From Cytophagales bacterium (lineage in GTDB: Bacteria; Bacteroidota; Bacteroidia; Cytophagales; Cyclobacteriaceae), in assembly GCA_013298505.1 (NCBI GenBank), contig JAAFHY010000021.1, positions 1 to 40,849 on the forward strand: a stretch of DNA of 40,849 nucleotides. The letters run 5' to 3'. The position numbers and the translations under genes are program-made. Positions 1-8,132 of the stretch are shown here, one piece after another. The number at the start of each line of letters is the position of its first letter. Position 1 is the stretch's first letter. The notes beneath the pieces were generated by a model. The model had not been told where the DNA came from, did no database searches, and saw only the letters and a list, made by a program, of their open reading frames with translations.

Positions 1-476
1 TTTGCATTTTTCACCTCCCCATAAATGCCCAACATCTTATGCAAGTCCGCTTCCGAATACTCATTCAATATTTTGGCTGCACTTACCGACCCTTTTTTAT
101 CCATTCGCATATCCAATGGTCCATCAAATCGAGTAGAGAAACCCCGCTCGGCCGAATCAATCTGGTGCGATGAAATTCCTAAGTCGGCAAGAATACCATT
201 GACCTTGGTCACTCCGTTCAACTTCAAGTACTGTTTCATGTACCTGAAATTTGCCTGACAAAATGTAAAAGAACGACTCTGAATATTATCCGCCTGCCTC
301 TTGGCATCTTCATCCTGATCAAAAGCAATCAACCTGCCTTCTGTCAACTGCTCGAGAATCTTTAAACTGTGCCCACCTCCACCAAAAGTCACATCGACAT
401 AGATGCCATTTGGCTTAATGTTTAGTGCATCAATACATTCGCTGAGCATGACGGGCTTGTGGTACGTAGAGCCCAT
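1..476 (-). CDS. rsmH: 16S rRNA (cytosine-1402-N4)-methyltransferase RsmH, 3' part cut by window edge
   Basis: This enzyme N4-methylates C1402 of 16S rRNA in the ribosomal P site, using S-adenosylmethionine. The ATG at 476 opens a protein starting MGSTYHKPVMLSECIDAL, the usual RsmH N-terminus. The SAM-binding loop FGGGGHS follows at residues 31-37, then an acidic strand (AFDQDEDA) and ADLGISSHQID, all family hallmarks. About 158 codons are visible; the family is roughly 300 residues, so about half is missing beyond position 1. The gene starts 6 bases after the mraZ stop, the classic mraZ-rsmH arrangement at the head of the division/cell-wall cluster, so it is probably co-transcribed from the mraZ promoter. 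The partial end is a window edge, not a lesion. Confidence 0.95.
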   Translation of the reverse strand, partial: MGSTYHKPVMLSECIDALNIKPNGIYVDVTFGGGGHSLKILEQLTEGRLIAFDQDEDAKRQADNIQSRSFTFCQANFRYMKQYLKLNGVTKVNGILADLGISSHQIDSAERGFSTRFDGPLDMRMDKKGSVSAAKILNEYSEADLHKMLGIYGEVKNA

Positions 477-482
477 TGTCAT

Positions 483-932
483 CTACTCATTGAGGTATTT
501 CTCTGCCAGTTTCGACAACTCACTTGGGTCTTGGATCAATTGCTTCTCATAGACTGATGGATTCCAAATCTCAACTTTGCTTCCTGTGCCTACCAACATC
601 GCATCTTTTTCAATCTGCGCGTAGGTGAGCATGTTCTTGGGGATGAGAAAGCGGCCGCTGCCATCTAACTCTACTGTTACTACCCCCGACAAAAAGTTCC
701 GCTGGAGTTTGCGGTACTCTTCGTTGAACTCGCTGAGACCTGAAATTTTTGAGAAGACTTTCTTAAACTCCACCATCGGATACACAATTAAGCATGGCTC
801 AAAGCCTCTACGGATGACAAGCTCTTGGCTGTCCTCGCCTGTGGCGGGTAGCTGGGCTTTGATCCGCGCAGGCAGTACAAGCCTGCCTTTGGCATCAAGT
901 TTACTTTCGTATTCGCTAGTGAAGAAAGTCAT
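483..932 (-). CDS. mraZ: Transcriptional regulator MraZ
   Basis: MraZ is a DNA-binding protein of the AbrB-like fold that controls the division and cell-wall cluster it heads. The 149-residue protein contains the two MraZ repeats: the first begins near the N-terminus (SEYESKLDAKGRLVLPARI) and the second in the middle (VELDGSGRFLIPKNML). The open frame extends upstream to 992, but that extension (rich in Lys/Arg) runs across the operator and promoter. The predicted transcription start is near 956, so the ATG at 932, which gives the normal MraZ N-terminus, is chosen. The protein very likely represses its own promoter through the GTGG repeats upstream. rsmH follows 6 bases downstream. Confidence 0.95.
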   Translation of the reverse strand: MTFFTSEYESKLDAKGRLVLPARIKAQLPATGEDSQELVIRRGFEPCLIVYPMVEFKKVFSKISGLSEFNEEYRKLQRNFLSGVVTVELDGSGRFLIPKNMLTYAQIEKDAMLVGTGSKVEIWNPSVYEKQLIQDPSELSKLAEKYLNE

Positions 933-962
933 AGACTGTAGTGGTTGCCTTTTTCTCCTAAA

Positions 963-1006
963 CAAACGTAAGTATTTTTCCACCACTTTCAACCACTTTA
1001 TCCCAC
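963..1006 (-). promoter_or_regulatory. mraZ promoter overlapped by a three-repeat MraZ operator
   Basis: Read on the minus strand, three direct repeats of GTGGnnnAAA lie head to tail at 997-1006, 987-996 and 977-986, with an exact 10-base period. This matches known MraZ boxes, which are short TGG-containing repeats spaced one helical turn apart. A Bacteroidota-type promoter is embedded in the same DNA: TTG at 990-992, a 19-base spacer, and a -7 box TACGTTTG at 963-970 (consensus TAnnTTTG). The -33 element lies inside the middle repeat, so bound MraZ should block the sigma factor. Start of transcription is inferred near 956, about 24 bases before the mraZ ATG. Confidence 0.8.
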
Positions 1007-1079
1007 TTTTTTACATTTTAGGTTAAAAAATTATTAAAAAATAACTTTTGAGTAGCCTTTTAAGGGTTAATTGAAATTT

Positions 1080-1270
1080 TGGCGGCTGCTCGGCTTGCCT
1101 ACTGGGGTTCAATCGACTTTTCAGTTTTAGAATGAAATGTGGGTGAAAATGGGAGGAAAATGCTCCGAAAGGCAAGCCTAGCACCGGGCTTTCGCTACTC
1201 GCCAGCCTTCGGCCCGCCAGCCGCAGCGAAGGCTGGGCTCAAACAGACCGCTCAATCCCTGCCGCTATAA
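1080..1270 (-). repeat. Structured intergenic module, copy A of a compound 3'-end element
   Basis: This stretch between the 1381-2541 gene and the mraZ promoter has no coding potential I trust. Read on the minus strand it follows a terminator-like hairpin and contains AGGGATTGAGCGG, then a GC-rich palindromic section with CAGCCTTCG and CGAAGGCTG arms, then GCGAAAGCCCGG. The same order (hairpin, AGGGATAGAAATG, palindrome, GGAAAGCC) occurs on the plus strand at 30008-30240. I take the two as members of a dispersed structured repeat. Strings of this type are common downstream of genes in Bacteroidota as I recall them; I cannot assign a database family. Confidence 0.45.
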
Positions 1271-1273
1271 AAC

Positions 1274-1320
1274 AAAACCCGTCAGGTCTTTATTTCTAAG
1301 AAAAAGACCGAACGGGTTTA
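1274..1320 (-). terminator. Hairpin downstream of the 1381-2541 gene
   Basis: The arms AAACCCGT (1275-1282) and ACGGGTTT (1312-1319) enclose a second pair GGTCTTT (1285-1291) and AAAGACC (1303-1309), giving a long interrupted stem. On the minus strand it is followed by TTTTGTTTTA, a T-rich tract. It lies 61 bases past the stop codon of the minus-strand gene above it, so it probably ends that transcript. It closely resembles the hairpin at 30008-30054. Confidence 0.6.
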
Positions 1321-1380
1321 TCACCAGTAGCCGACTCAAGAATAGAAGAACTTAGAAAAGCCAATATTAACTTTACCCGC

Positions 1381-2541
1381 CTAGTTTAAAGACGCTGCAT
1401 TTTTTAATACTATGTACTCCAGTAATAGAGCGTCATTAAATGCGGGGCAGTAGTGATAGAACAATCCAATTTTCAATTTTGCGAGAAGGTTTCTTTTGCC
1501 GCGCGATAGAAAGGAAGGTACGTTTCCTATAAAGAAGGGGAAATTGCTTTTTTCAATTACCTCTTCCACTTGTGTGCTGGTCGGTATCTCTAATACAGGT
1601 GAATCATAACCCCATTTCATCAATGTGCTGCCTATAATTACCTTTTCTAGCGGCTCGGTGCTTTGTGCAAACTCCTGCAACGCCATTTCTTTAAGCACTG
1701 GTTTTACAGATTCTAACTCTCGCACTTTACTAATTGCCATCAGCCTAGCTAAATGGTAAAGTATAATCGATGTTTTGCCATAATACGGAGAAACTTGCAT
1801 TGGGCGATTGACAATATCTCTGTTGGCTATAGAAGCCACAATTAATTTGAGACTTGCGCTGTCAGCTTTAGTCCAGCGTAAATGTTTGGTTTGCACCAAG
1901 CACAATACATTTGCCAACACACATACATCAAGCACTACTGGAAATTTTTTCCCAAACCAGCTTGAATAAAATGGATATGATAGATACTTCTTTTCTACGC
2001 TCCTACTCTGTTTGCCATCATGAGTATAGTCTTGCATTAGTCGATGTACTGCGCTGGAGGAAACAGAGTCTTTGTTAAGTACCATGAAGGCCAATGAAGT
2101 AACATCTAAATCATCGGGGGGTGCAAATTCTTTATGAACAAGTTCAACCCAGCGCATATACGGAAAAGAATAAGAGCTATCGGTGCGCCAAAAATTATAA
2201 GTACCTCTTCCCTTCTTGTTTTCAAATTTCGGAAAATGGACTTGCGCTTCGCGAAAGATACTATCAGTCAAAGCCTGGTTGGATTGTGAGAGTGCAGGTG
2301 CCGCCTTGGCTAAAGTATAAATCAACAATTGATTATAGAAGATATTAGCATCGCGCTTCTTCGTCTTCATTACTTGCTTTCGTGAAATATAGGCTGGAAG
2401 AACACCTATCGGTGACTGATTTTTTTCTGCTTGCTGATTTTTGATTCGCAGCAACAATTCAGATTCTGTTACCGATTGTGCTTCTACTGCATGAGGGAGA
2501 AAAAGAAAGATACTAAACCAGCATAAGAAACACTTCAACAT
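1381..2541 (-). CDS. Exported protein of unknown function (386 aa)
   Basis: I do not recognise this protein with confidence. It begins with a clear signal peptide (about 20 residues, hydrophobic run CWFSIFLFLPHAVEA with a cleavage-type AxA-Q end), so it is exported to the periplasm or beyond. The mature part is mostly predicted helical, without transmembrane segments. A central segment (FWRTDSSYSFPYMRW, then APPDDLDVTSLAFMVL) resembles the acidic PDDxDxTS turns of alpha/alpha-toroid proteins, but that is only an impression. The gene lies 42 bases downstream of the PspC gene on the same strand and is followed by a terminator-like hairpin, so it may be the last gene of the group that starts at 4889. 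Confidence 0.7.
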   Translation of the reverse strand: MLKCFLCWFSIFLFLPHAVEAQSVTESELLLRIKNQQAEKNQSPIGVLPAYISRKQVMKTKKRDANIFYNQLLIYTLAKAAPALSQSNQALTDSIFREAQVHFPKFENKKGRGTYNFWRTDSSYSFPYMRWVELVHKEFAPPDDLDVTSLAFMVLNKDSVSSSAVHRLMQDYTHDGKQSRSVEKKYLSYPFYSSWFGKKFPVVLDVCVLANVLCLVQTKHLRWTKADSASLKLIVASIANRDIVNRPMQVSPYYGKTSIILYHLARLMAISKVRELESVKPVLKEMALQEFAQSTEPLEKVIIGSTLMKWGYDSPVLEIPTSTQVEEVIEKSNFPFFIGNVPSFLSRGKRNLLAKLKIGLFYHYCPAFNDALLLEYIVLKNAASLN

Positions 2542-2583
2542 ATCAAGTATGGTAAGCCGCCAGAAAAAACTAGCAAATTGAGA

Positions 2584-2769
2584 TTATGACCTACTAGGCA
2601 TAATCAATGCCATTACAATGTAGGCAAGCAGTCCCATCCCAAAACCAAAGAAAGCCACCACAAAAAGTATTCTCACAATGGTGGGATCGGTATCAAAGTA
2701 GTTGGCTAACCCACTACATACACCAAATATTTTTCTATCACCTTTTACCAGTTTTTTAATAGTAGCCAT
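2584..2769 (-). CDS. PspC domain membrane protein (61 aa)
   Basis: A short protein made of a single PspC domain. The N-terminal part (LVKGDRKIFGVCSGLANYF) has the typical GVCSGLA signature followed by DTDPTIVRILFV, and the C-terminal half is one long hydrophobic membrane segment. PspC proteins sit in the inner membrane and are linked to phage-shock-type envelope stress responses; the function of the small stand-alone forms is not settled. The open frame begins at a TTG at 2799, but the ATG at 2769 (MATIKKLVKG) gives the normal family start and is preferred. The neighbour upstream ends 38 bases away on the same strand, so co-transcription is likely. Confidence 0.85.
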   Translation of the reverse strand: MATIKKLVKGDRKIFGVCSGLANYFDTDPTIVRILFVVAFFGFGMGLLAYIVMALIMPSRS

Positions 2770-2807
2770 ACCAATTATTTTATAGGCGAAAATTACCAAA
2801 AATCAGT

Positions 2808-3695
2808 TTACTCCTTTCGACCAAAAATCCGTTGAAAAGGCCTTATCGTTTGCCCAACAAAATCAGTTGGAAAATTCTCGCCTTTAGGAAGTCCAACAGG
2901 AAGATTTTCATCATCGCTAGGCCAATAGTTAGTACGGAAAATAAAATCCCAAACGCTAAGCGTTATCCCATAGTTAAATCCATTGGGATGGGTGGCTGGC
3001 ATTTCTTTAGCATGGTGCCACAAATGCATCTGCGGACCATTGAGTATATATTTAAACGGTCCAAGATTAATTTTCAAGTTGGCGTGGCCTAGTTGCCCTA
3101 CCACCAACGTGAAAATATGAACGATGAAAAAATCAGTAATTCCAAAACCAATCATGGCCAGCGGAATGTATTCTAATGAGCGATACAAAATATTCTCCAT
3201 CCAATGGTAACGTAGCAAGGCAGCAAAGCCCATCTGCTCGGTACTATGATGTACTTTATGAAACTCCCACATCCAATTGACATGATGATACATCCGGTGG
3301 ATTGCCCACTGCATAAAATCGCGTAGCACAAAAATCAACAGGAGTTGTAGCCAGCCGGGTAACGCACCCACTTGTATGGCGACTATATTGGTGATGCCAA
3401 AAAGTGCAAGAAAGTCATTGAAGAGTTGAACGCCCACCATCGACAAGGCATTGTAGGCAATCATCGAAAACAAAAAGTAATTCCAAAAGAGATAAAAGAT
3501 ATCTAACCAAAAATGCTCTCGAATGGCCGGCTGATTTTTACGCCAAGGGAATAGGAGCTCAAGAACATAAATAACGGTCGATGCTCCGACTAACCAATAG
3601 AAATAGTTGTGCCAGCTTGGGTTTACTATTTCATTGACAAAGTAATTCCAGTAACCATAATATGCATCTGAAATTAACTTACCATACTTGTCCAT
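2808..3695 (-). CDS. Sterol desaturase / fatty acid hydroxylase family membrane enzyme
   Basis: A 295-residue integral membrane protein of the FA_hydroxylase superfamily, which uses a histidine-bound di-iron centre and O2 to hydroxylate or desaturate lipids. The histidine clusters are all visible: HRMYHH at 133-138, HKVHH at 146-150, H204, and HLWHH at 224-228. Hydrophobic helices occupy roughly residues 32-50, 65-85 and 112-130, with more around 175-200. The gene starts 27 bases after the CoA-transferase stop, which suggests one transcript. Substrate cannot be read from the sequence; lipid, carotenoid or ornithine-lipid hydroxylation are all possible in this family. Confidence 0.9.
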   Translation of the reverse strand: MDKYGKLISDAYYGYWNYFVNEIVNPSWHNYFYWLVGASTVIYVLELLFPWRKNQPAIREHFWLDIFYLFWNYFLFSMIAYNALSMVGVQLFNDFLALFGITNIVAIQVGALPGWLQLLLIFVLRDFMQWAIHRMYHHVNWMWEFHKVHHSTEQMGFAALLRYHWMENILYRSLEYIPLAMIGFGITDFFIVHIFTLVVGQLGHANLKINLGPFKYILNGPQMHLWHHAKEMPATHPNGFNYGITLSVWDFIFRTNYWPSDDENLPVGLPKGENFPTDFVGQTIRPFQRIFGRKE

Positions 3696-3722
3696 TAGCT
3701 AAAGTTTTTACTTCTACCCAAT

Positions 3723-4889
3723 TTATAGATTCAGCTTACTGATAATCTCTGCTGTATGTTCTCCTAGATGAGGTGGCGGCAATAGTACTAACGAGGATCG
3801 TTTACCCTCTTCTGTCAGAGCAATAAAATTTTTAACTCCTCTTAGATTTCCTGCTTGCAGTAGAATTGCATCTGCCCAGTCACTTTCAAGTGCTTCCTGC
3901 ACGTTTTGGATGACACCTGCTGGAATTTTTAGTTTTTGCAATCTGATCATTAATTCTTTTAATTCCCAAGTAACAATGCGCTCTTCTAAAAGTTCATTCA
4001 AAGCTACTCGATTATTTACCCGTTGTTGATTCTTAAGAAATTTGATCTCAAGTGCCCAATCACCTAGATCAATTAGGTTATTGGAAATGCCTAGCATATC
4101 TACTAGATCTATAAACTGTCGATCGCTACCTATCGCTAGCAGTAATCGCTTACCATCTTTTGTTAAAAATGAATCTCCATACGGAGCGATGTTGGGATGC
4201 GCAGAGCCTTGGCGCGTGGGCAACTTGTTTGCTACTAGCCAGTTGGTAGCTTGGTTCGCCAACGATGATAGTGCAGCTTGTATCAAACTCACTTCTACCA
4301 ATCCACCTTGCTGCGTTCGTTCGCGATGCAACAATGCCAACAGCAAACCCTCTTTCAACTGATGACCCGCCAACACATCAATCAACGCCACCGGCATTTT
4401 TGTGGGTGCTCCTTCTTTTGCTCCATTCAAATCCATAAAACCAGATTCGGCTTGTACAACTGCATCGTAACCTACGCGTTCGTCATCGCTTCCATACCCT
4501 GTAATCTGTCCATAAATAATTTTGGGATGAATTGCTTTCAATTGCTGATAGCTTACACCTAATTTCTCAGCATCGCCCGGTTTGTAACTGACAATTACTA
4601 CATCAGTCGCTGGCACCATCTTTTTCAACTCTCCGAGATCGGCTGGTTGGCTCAAATCCAACGCCATAGATTTCTTACCCCAGTTGCAACAGCAAAAGTA
4701 AGCTGAGCGGTCATCTGTTATTTCACCTGCACCTTTCCAACTGCGGGTAACATCGCCACCTGTTTTTGGGTTTTCAACTTTAATTACCTCTGCTCCCAGT
4801 TCGGCAAAGAACTGCCCCACGCTGGGGCCGGCCAAAACAGAGGCCAATTCCAATACCCGAAGTCCCGCGAACATTTCTTTACTTTGCAT
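3723..4889 (-). CDS. Family III CoA-transferase (CaiB/BaiF type)
   Basis: A 388-residue enzyme of the CaiB/BaiF (formyl-CoA transferase/AMACR) family, which moves CoA between carboxylic acids or racemises acyl-CoAs. The N-terminus (LRVLELASVLAGPSVGQFFAELGAEVIKVE) is the textbook family start, followed by GGDVTR and a CNWGKKS nucleotide-binding stretch. The catalytic aspartate is expected in the motif G/P-x-x-x-x-D-x-x-x-G before the TGxG-like loop; here it is Asp171 in ALIDVLAGHQ. Length is normal. The actual substrate is unknown. It heads a minus-strand group with the fatty-acid hydroxylase-type enzyme. A MITE-like element (4912-4996) sits 22 bases upstream of its start codon and may have altered its promoter. 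Confidence 0.92.
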   Translation of the reverse strand: MQSKEMFAGLRVLELASVLAGPSVGQFFAELGAEVIKVENPKTGGDVTRSWKGAGEITDDRSAYFCCCNWGKKSMALDLSQPADLGELKKMVPATDVVIVSYKPGDAEKLGVSYQQLKAIHPKIIYGQITGYGSDDERVGYDAVVQAESGFMDLNGAKEGAPTKMPVALIDVLAGHQLKEGLLLALLHRERTQQGGLVEVSLIQAALSSLANQATNWLVANKLPTRQGSAHPNIAPYGDSFLTKDGKRLLLAIGSDRQFIDLVDMLGISNNLIDLGDWALEIKFLKNQQRVNNRVALNELLEERIVTWELKELMIRLQKLKIPAGVIQNVQEALESDWADAILLQAGNLRGVKNFIALTEEGKRSSLVLLPPPHLGEHTAEIISKLNL

Positions 4890-4911
4890 GGTTGAGGGTT
4901 GAAGTTATTAT

Positions 4912-4996
4912 GGGCATCTCTAAAAACTTTGCTTTTTACTACCTCATCCCATTCCCTTCTCCAAGAGAAGGGTTCGTTGAGTTTTTAGAGATACCT
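4912..4996. mobile_element. MITE-like element, copy 1 (85 bp)
   Basis: The left end GGGCATCTCTAAAAAC (4912-4927) and the right end GTTTTTAGAGATACCT (4981-4996) are inverted repeats matching at 14 of 16 positions. TTAT is present directly outside both ends (4908-4911 and 4997-5000), which looks like a 4-base target duplication. The interior has no coding capacity and contains a short palindrome (CCCTTCTC at 4954-4961, GAGAAGGG at 4965-4972). A second copy with the same ends but a different interior is at 39443-39585. It lies in the divergent space between the CoA-transferase and TlpA-like genes. No transposase with matching ends is in the window. Confidence 0.7.
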
Positions 4997-5019
4997 TTAT
5001 TTTTTAACAAGTTATAAAA

Positions 5020-6243
5020 ATGCGTGTTTTAATTGCTATTTCCGCCTTGGCGGTTTTGTTTTCCTGCTCCCAAACTGCCGAATTGAAAACAGGTACTTGG
5101 CGAGGACTCATTTCAATGCAAGGTCAGGAATTACCATTTATTTTTTCGGTTGAGAAAACCGAAAATAAATACCAAGCCTTTCTGCACAATGCTACCGAGA
5201 AAATTTTGCTCGATGAAATCAGCGTAACGGGAGACTCCGTGGAAATGGTGCTTCATATTTTTGATGCTTCGCTTTCAGCAAAAATTGAGGGCGATAAATT
5301 AACTGGAACATTTGTAAAGAATTATGCTCCAGAAGGTAATTTGCCTTTCACCGCCACGTGGGGTGATGACTATCGATTTGCAAAGACTACTGACAATCAA
5401 TCGCTCGATTTTTCTGGAACTTACCAGTTAGAGTTTAAGTCCGAAAAAGAAATCTATCCGTCAGTTGGAATTTTCGAGCAAAAAGGAAACTACCTGACCG
5501 GCACGTTTCTCACCCCAACGGGTGACTATCGTTATTTGGAGGGCAATGTGGTAGATGGTCGATTAAAGTTAAGTGCGTTTGATGGAAACCATGCATTTGT
5601 TTTCTCGGCCAAGTTAGAAGGCGATTCGCTAAAAGGTGATTTTTATTCTGGGCATGCTTCTCACGAAACTTTCAAAGGAATAAAAAATGAAAAGGCAGCT
5701 TTGCCTAATGCAGAGTCGCTCACTTTTTTAAAAGAAGGTTTTGATAAAATCACATTCAGTTTTCCTGATGTTGACCATAACATGATTAGCCCATCGGACG
5801 AAAAGTTTGACAAAAAAGTGTTGATACTTCAAATTTTTGGAACATGGTGCCCCAACTGCATGGACGAAACGAAATTTTTAACACAGTGGTATAATCAAAA
5901 CAAAGACCGCGGTGTGGAGATCCTCGGACTAGCCTACGAACGAAAAGCTGATTTTGAGTATGCCAGTGAGCGCGTAAAAAAGATGAAGGCGAAATTGAAC
6001 GTACCCTACGATTTTGTAATTGCTGGTACCAACGATAAAGAAGAGGCTGCTAAAACATTGCCGATGCTAAATAAAGTCATTGCCTTCCCAACCACCATTT
6101 TTATAGGAAAAGACGGAAAGGTAAAACACATACGCACAGGTTTTGAAGGGCCAGGTACGGGCATTTATCATGAGCAATTCAAGCAACGATTTAATCAAGT
6201 TGTTAATGAACTTTTAGCCGAGGAAACGGCTTCTGCTAACTAA
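5020..6243 (+). CDS. TlpA-like thioredoxin-fold lipoprotein
   Basis: A 407-residue lipoprotein: a short signal peptide ends in a lipobox (LFSC, lipidated Cys16). Residues about 20-225 form a beta-rich N-terminal region of repeated short strands with no domain I can name. Residues about 240-400 are a TlpA/ResA-type thioredoxin domain with the redox motif GTWCPNC (Cys277 and Cys280) and the cis-proline turn AFPTTIF (Pro357). Such proteins reduce disulfides in the periplasm or on the envelope, for example in cytochrome c maturation or oxidative stress. The stop codon is one base before the mnmA start, so the two genes are tightly coupled, though no functional link is obvious. Confidence 0.9.
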   Translation: MRVLIAISALAVLFSCSQTAELKTGTWRGLISMQGQELPFIFSVEKTENKYQAFLHNATEKILLDEISVTGDSVEMVLHIFDASLSAKIEGDKLTGTFVKNYAPEGNLPFTATWGDDYRFAKTTDNQSLDFSGTYQLEFKSEKEIYPSVGIFEQKGNYLTGTFLTPTGDYRYLEGNVVDGRLKLSAFDGNHAFVFSAKLEGDSLKGDFYSGHASHETFKGIKNEKAALPNAESLTFLKEGFDKITFSFPDVDHNMISPSDEKFDKKVLILQIFGTWCPNCMDETKFLTQWYNQNKDRGVEILGLAYERKADFEYASERVKKMKAKLNVPYDFVIAGTNDKEEAAKTLPMLNKVIAFPTTIFIGKDGKVKHIRTGFEGPGTGIYHEQFKQRFNQVVNELLAEETASAN

Positions 6244-6244
6244 G

Positions 6245-7420
6245 ATGCAAAAAAGAGTTGTAGTTGGTTTATCAGGTGGTGTTGATTCTAGCGTAGCAGC
6301 TTACCTGCTGAAAGAGCAAGGCTACGAGGTAATCGGCATGTTCATGAAAAACTGGCACGATGACTCGGTCACGATCAGCAACGAATGCCCATGGCTCGAT
6401 GACAGCAACGATGCCATGATTGTGGCTCAGCACTTGGGCATTCCATTTCAAGCCATCGACTTAAGTGCCGAATACAAAACTCGCATTGTTGATTACATGT
6501 TTGCCGAATACAAAGCAGGCCGAACACCCAACCCTGATGTGCTGTGCAATCGTGAAATTAAGTTTGATGTTTTTTTAGATGCAGCCATAAAACTCGGTGC
6601 CGAATTTGTTGCAACAGGGCACTACTGCAGAAAAGGAATTATTGAAAAAACTGGAGAACAAGTCTACCAGCTACTAGCTGGCAAAGACCCAAACAAAGAT
6701 CAAAGCTATTTTCTTTGCCAGTTGACGCAGGCTCAACTTTCAAAAGCACTATTTCCCATTGGAGAATTACTGAAGCCAGATGTACGGGAGATTGCGAAGA
6801 AAGCTGGCTTGGCTACCGCTGAGAAAAAAGACTCGCAAGGATTGTGCTTCATTGGAAAAGTACATTTGCCCGATTTTTTACAACAGCGACTGGAACCAAA
6901 AAAAGGAAAAGTGATTGAAGTACCGGCCTCTTCTCCTACGTTTAAAAATGGCTTTGCTGATGACGACCTCATCAACATTTCAAAACCTTATGAATTGCAA
7001 ACTGAGTTGGGTGAAGTAGTGGGTGAACACAATGGGGCACATTTTTACACCATTGGCCAGCGCAGAGGGCTCAATATTGGTGGTTATGAAAAACCGCTCT
7101 TTGTAATTGGTACAGACACAGATGAAAATGTGATTTATACTGGCTCGGGAGATGACCATCCAGGGCTGTATCGGAAGGGACTATTTATTTCCACCGCAGA
7201 CGTGCATTGGGTGCGAAGGGACTTGGCTTTATCAATTGATAAATCTAAAAAATACTTGGCACGAATTCGATACCGTCAGCCGCTGGAAACTTGTACACTG
7301 CATCAAAAAGAAAATGGTCTTTACGTTATTTTTGATAGACCTCAACGAGGTGTTACACCAGGGCAATTTGCTGCGTGGTATGAGGGCGAAGAATTGATTG
7401 GGTCGGGGGTGATTAGTTAG
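6245..7420 (+). CDS. mnmA: tRNA-specific 2-thiouridylase MnmA
   Basis: MnmA makes the 2-thio group of U34 in the tRNAs for Lys, Glu and Gln, taking sulfur from a persulfide relay and ATP. The protein has the PP-loop [12 protein letters not shown] at the N-terminus, the first catalytic cysteine in [13 protein letters not shown] (Cys101) and the second in [11 protein letters not shown] (Cys201). The central [15 protein letters not shown] signature and the C-terminal beta domain ([19 protein letters not shown]) are complete. At 391 residues it has about the usual family length. The start ATG follows one base after the stop of the TlpA-like gene. The gene is convergent with the DUF502 gene. Confidence 0.97.
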   Translation: MQKRVVVGLSGGVDSSVAAYLLKEQGYEVIGMFMKNWHDDSVTISNECPWLDDSNDAMIVAQHLGIPFQAIDLSAEYKTRIVDYMFAEYKAGRTPNPDVLCNREIKFDVFLDAAIKLGAEFVATGHYCRKGIIEKTGEQVYQLLAGKDPNKDQSYFLCQLTQAQLSKALFPIGELLKPDVREIAKKAGLATAEKKDSQGLCFIGKVHLPDFLQQRLEPKKGKVIEVPASSPTFKNGFADDDLINISKPYELQTELGEVVGEHNGAHFYTIGQRRGLNIGGYEKPLFVIGTDTDENVIYTGSGDDHPGLYRKGLFISTADVHWVRRDLALSIDKSKKYLARIRYRQPLETCTLHQKENGLYVIFDRPQRGVTPGQFAAWYEGEELIGSGVIS

Positions 7421-7464
7421 TTAAAACTCTAAACAATTTTAGCGTAGTGCTAACTGGCAAACAA

Positions 7465-8034
7465 TTATTCGACACTCTCACTAAACCCACTAACCCCTCC
7501 TGAAATAATAAACTTCATTGCAATTGGGCCTGAAATATTAAGGGGTTGCACGTTTTCTTTCGGAACGATGAAATGATCGCCTGCCACAGCATACGATTGT
7601 GGGAAGTAAACTACAATCATATCATTTAAACCAAGTTCGCTCAAGTCATTTTGAGTAATAAAGCCAACGCGATGCAGTTGATTTTCTTTGTTGATACGCA
7701 CCAATACGGGTCTGTCAAATTTCTTCTTATCTCCTACAAACGCAGCCAGTAAATCTTTGACAGAAGAATAAATCAGTTTCACGAGCGGAATGCGATTCAT
7801 GCCATGATCAAACCAATTCGAGAAAGTTTTAAAGGCAAAGTTGGACGTGAAGTAACCGAACAGGGTTATGACAGTTAGGATAATCACGAACCCCACACCT
7901 GGGTAGGGCAAGTTCAATCGGCTGTCGAGCCACTGAAAGGAAACAAAAATAAAGTAGACGGTGGCCACCAATGGAACGATGAACAGGGTTCCATTAAAAA
8001 AGTAGCGAACGATTTTTCCGAATAGGTTTTTCAT
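7465..8034 (-). CDS. DUF502 family membrane protein
   Basis: A 189-residue protein of the DUF502 family, whose function is not established. Two hydrophobic helices are visible near the N-terminus (FFNGTLFIVPLVATVYFIFVS and GVGFVIILTVITLFGYFTS). They are followed by the soluble region with the family stretch RIPLVKLIYSSVKDLL and the beta-rich end (QNDLSELGLNDMIVVYFPQS, then GDHFIVPKENVQPLN). The frame is open to 8061, but the extra residues MRRGVGGEV are read from a dispersed palindromic repeat (8037-8071), so the ATG at 8034 (MKNLFGKIVRYF) is taken as the start. It lies downstream of the nqr terminator and is probably transcribed separately. Confidence 0.9.
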   Translation of the reverse strand: MKNLFGKIVRYFFNGTLFIVPLVATVYFIFVSFQWLDSRLNLPYPGVGFVIILTVITLFGYFTSNFAFKTFSNWFDHGMNRIPLVKLIYSSVKDLLAAFVGDKKKFDRPVLVRINKENQLHRVGFITQNDLSELGLNDMIVVYFPQSYAVAGDHFIVPKENVQPLNISGPIAMKFIISGGVSGFSESVE

Positions 8035-8036
8035 AA

Positions 8037-8071
8037 CCTCACCCCCGACCCCTCTCCGCATGGAGAGGGGT
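8037..8071. repeat. Dispersed CCTCACCCC/CCCCTCTCC palindrome
   Basis: A perfect 9-base stem, CCCCTCTCC (8049-8057) and GGAGAGGGG (8062-8070), with loop GCAT, is preceded by CCTCACCCCCGAC. This type of palindrome is very widespread in bacterial intergenic DNA as I recall it. A diverged relative (CCTCATCCCATTCCCTTCTCC) occupies the middle of the MITE-like element at 4912-4996. It abuts the DUF502 start codon. Confidence 0.6.
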
Positions 8072-8132
8072 GACTATCGAGGTATTTTTTAGTTAAACAA
8101 TTAAAAATCAATAATTCGAAATTAAAAGCCAG

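Noticed and set aside
933-992. MraZ extended to residue M at 992.
   Set aside because: The extra residues run through the operator and promoter and are upstream of the inferred transcription start; the family N-terminus begins at 932.
1080-1270. tRNA or riboswitch in the GC-rich intergenic stretch.
   Set aside because: No cloverleaf or known riboswitch core; the similarity to 30061-30240 points to a dispersed structured repeat.
4278-4320. Possible loss of the catalytic aspartate in the CoA-transferase, because SLIQ stands where some family members have SLxD or SLxE.
   Set aside because: The catalytic aspartate lies earlier, in the D-x-x-x-G motif before the glycine loop, and is present as Asp171 (ALIDVLAGHQ).
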